From positions 1,798,001 to 1,862,000 of the forward strand of contig NZ_CP114291.2 of NCBI RefSeq assembly GCF_027111355.2: a DNA stretch of 64,000 nt. The letters are read 5' to 3'. The notes under the pieces were generated by a model. The model had not been told where the DNA came from. It made no database searches and saw nothing but the letters and a program-made list of their open reading frames with translations. Source of the stretch: Flavobacterium eburneipallidum. Its GTDB lineage: Bacteria > Bacteroidota > Bacteroidia > Flavobacteriales > Flavobacteriaceae. Below are positions 63,739 through 64,000 of the stretch, in pieces; within the stretch, counting starts at the first letter, position 1; every line of letters starts with the position of its first letter. The position numbers and the translations under genes were made by a program.

Positions 63739-64000
63739 TTATTCTGAAACTTTAATTTCGAACATTTTGTCCCAATTTTTTCCCGTTACAAAAATGGTTT
63801 TAGTTTTTGGGTTGTAAGCAATTCCGTTGAGTACCTCCGCATTTGGATAAGTAAGAAACTTTCTTAAGCCTGACATATCTAGAATTCCTTCTACAGCTCC
63901 AGTGGCTGGATTTACAACCGCAATAGCATCTTTTTGCCATACATTCGTATAGATTTTGCCCTCAATCCATTCCAGCTCATTGATACTCTCAATTTTAGCA
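63739..64000 (-). CDS. Glutaminyl-peptide cyclotransferase (partial, N-terminus outside window)
   Basis: My reading of the minus strand from the stop at 63739 gives a C-terminal 86-residue stretch: ESINELEWIEGKIYTNVWQK, DAIAVVNPATGAVEG, then EVLNGIAYNPKTKTIFVTGK and NWDKMFEI. This is the signature of the bacterial/plant-type glutamine cyclotransferase beta-propeller, which converts N-terminal Gln to pyroglutamate, normally after export. The rest of the gene lies beyond the right edge. Confidence 0.88.
   Translation of the reverse strand, partial: AKIESINELEWIEGKIYTNVWQKDAIAVVNPATGAVEGILDMSGLRKFLTYPNAEVLNGIAYNPKTKTIFVTGKNWDKMFEIKVSE

Overview
The window looks like a chromosomal segment from a Flavobacterium-type bacterium (Bacteroidota, Flavobacteriaceae). 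The DNA is AT-rich and has almost no Shine-Dalgarno sequences. Many genes are preceded by the Bacteroidota promoter form TTG-N19/20-TAnnTTTG. It carries a SusC/SusD pair, and several proteins are typical of this family (DUF4835, DUF6495-like, DUF6913-like, LETM1-related, a divergent RNA polymerase omega, an RprX/RprY-like two-component pair). Both ends cut genes: smpB at the left and a glutaminyl-peptide cyclotransferase at the right. No rRNA, tRNA, CRISPR array, prophage or transposase gene was found.

Region 1 (1-4.5 kb) is housekeeping: smpB, a VF530-type protein, an outer-membrane DUF3575-like protein, an aldose epimerase-like protein, a small unknown, and aguB-aguA (agmatine to putrescine). 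Region 2 (4.6-25.6 kb) is the accessory centrepiece, a pectin / rhamnogalacturonan-I type utilization locus. A leftward operon encodes a GH106 alpha-L-rhamnosidase, a GH105 unsaturated-uronyl hydrolase, a GH2 enzyme and an esterase::GH43-like fusion. A divergent rightward pair encodes SusC/SusD. A second leftward operon, kduI-kduD-uxaC-uxaB-uxaA, converts unsaturated uronate and galacturonate to 2-keto-3-deoxygluconate (KDG). The lyase, the KDG kinase/aldolase, a hexuronate transporter and any regulator are not in the window.

Two regulatory signals stand out. The GH106/SusC divergent region carries two copies of ACAGGA-N4-ACAGGA, each exactly 22 nt upstream of its own -7 element and each replacing the -33 TTG, which suggests an activator. 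The kduI promoter has a perfect 12-bp LacI-type palindrome lying on its predicted transcription start, which suggests a repressor. The two arms of the pathway therefore appear to be under different control.

Region 3 (26-53 kb) is mainly core genome on the plus strand: nadC, a YihY protein, priA, a LytTR regulator (minus), rpsF-rpsR-rplI, ligA, two membrane proteins, a split 5'-nucleotidase (minus), dapA, bamD, an omega subunit, coaBC, DUF4835, recN, fabV/ter, a PQQ sugar dehydrogenase, a glycosyltransferase, coaE, a two-component pair, oxyR and a beta carbonic anhydrase. Region 4 (53-64 kb) has a LETM1-related protein, a YdeI-like protein, a CLC channel, an AlkD-like repair protein, an ACP phosphodiesterase, glmM, a DEAD-box helicase, an arginase-family protein and a coiled-coil membrane protein. 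Region 4 also holds several intergenic palindromes built from short repeated words, a different word at each site.
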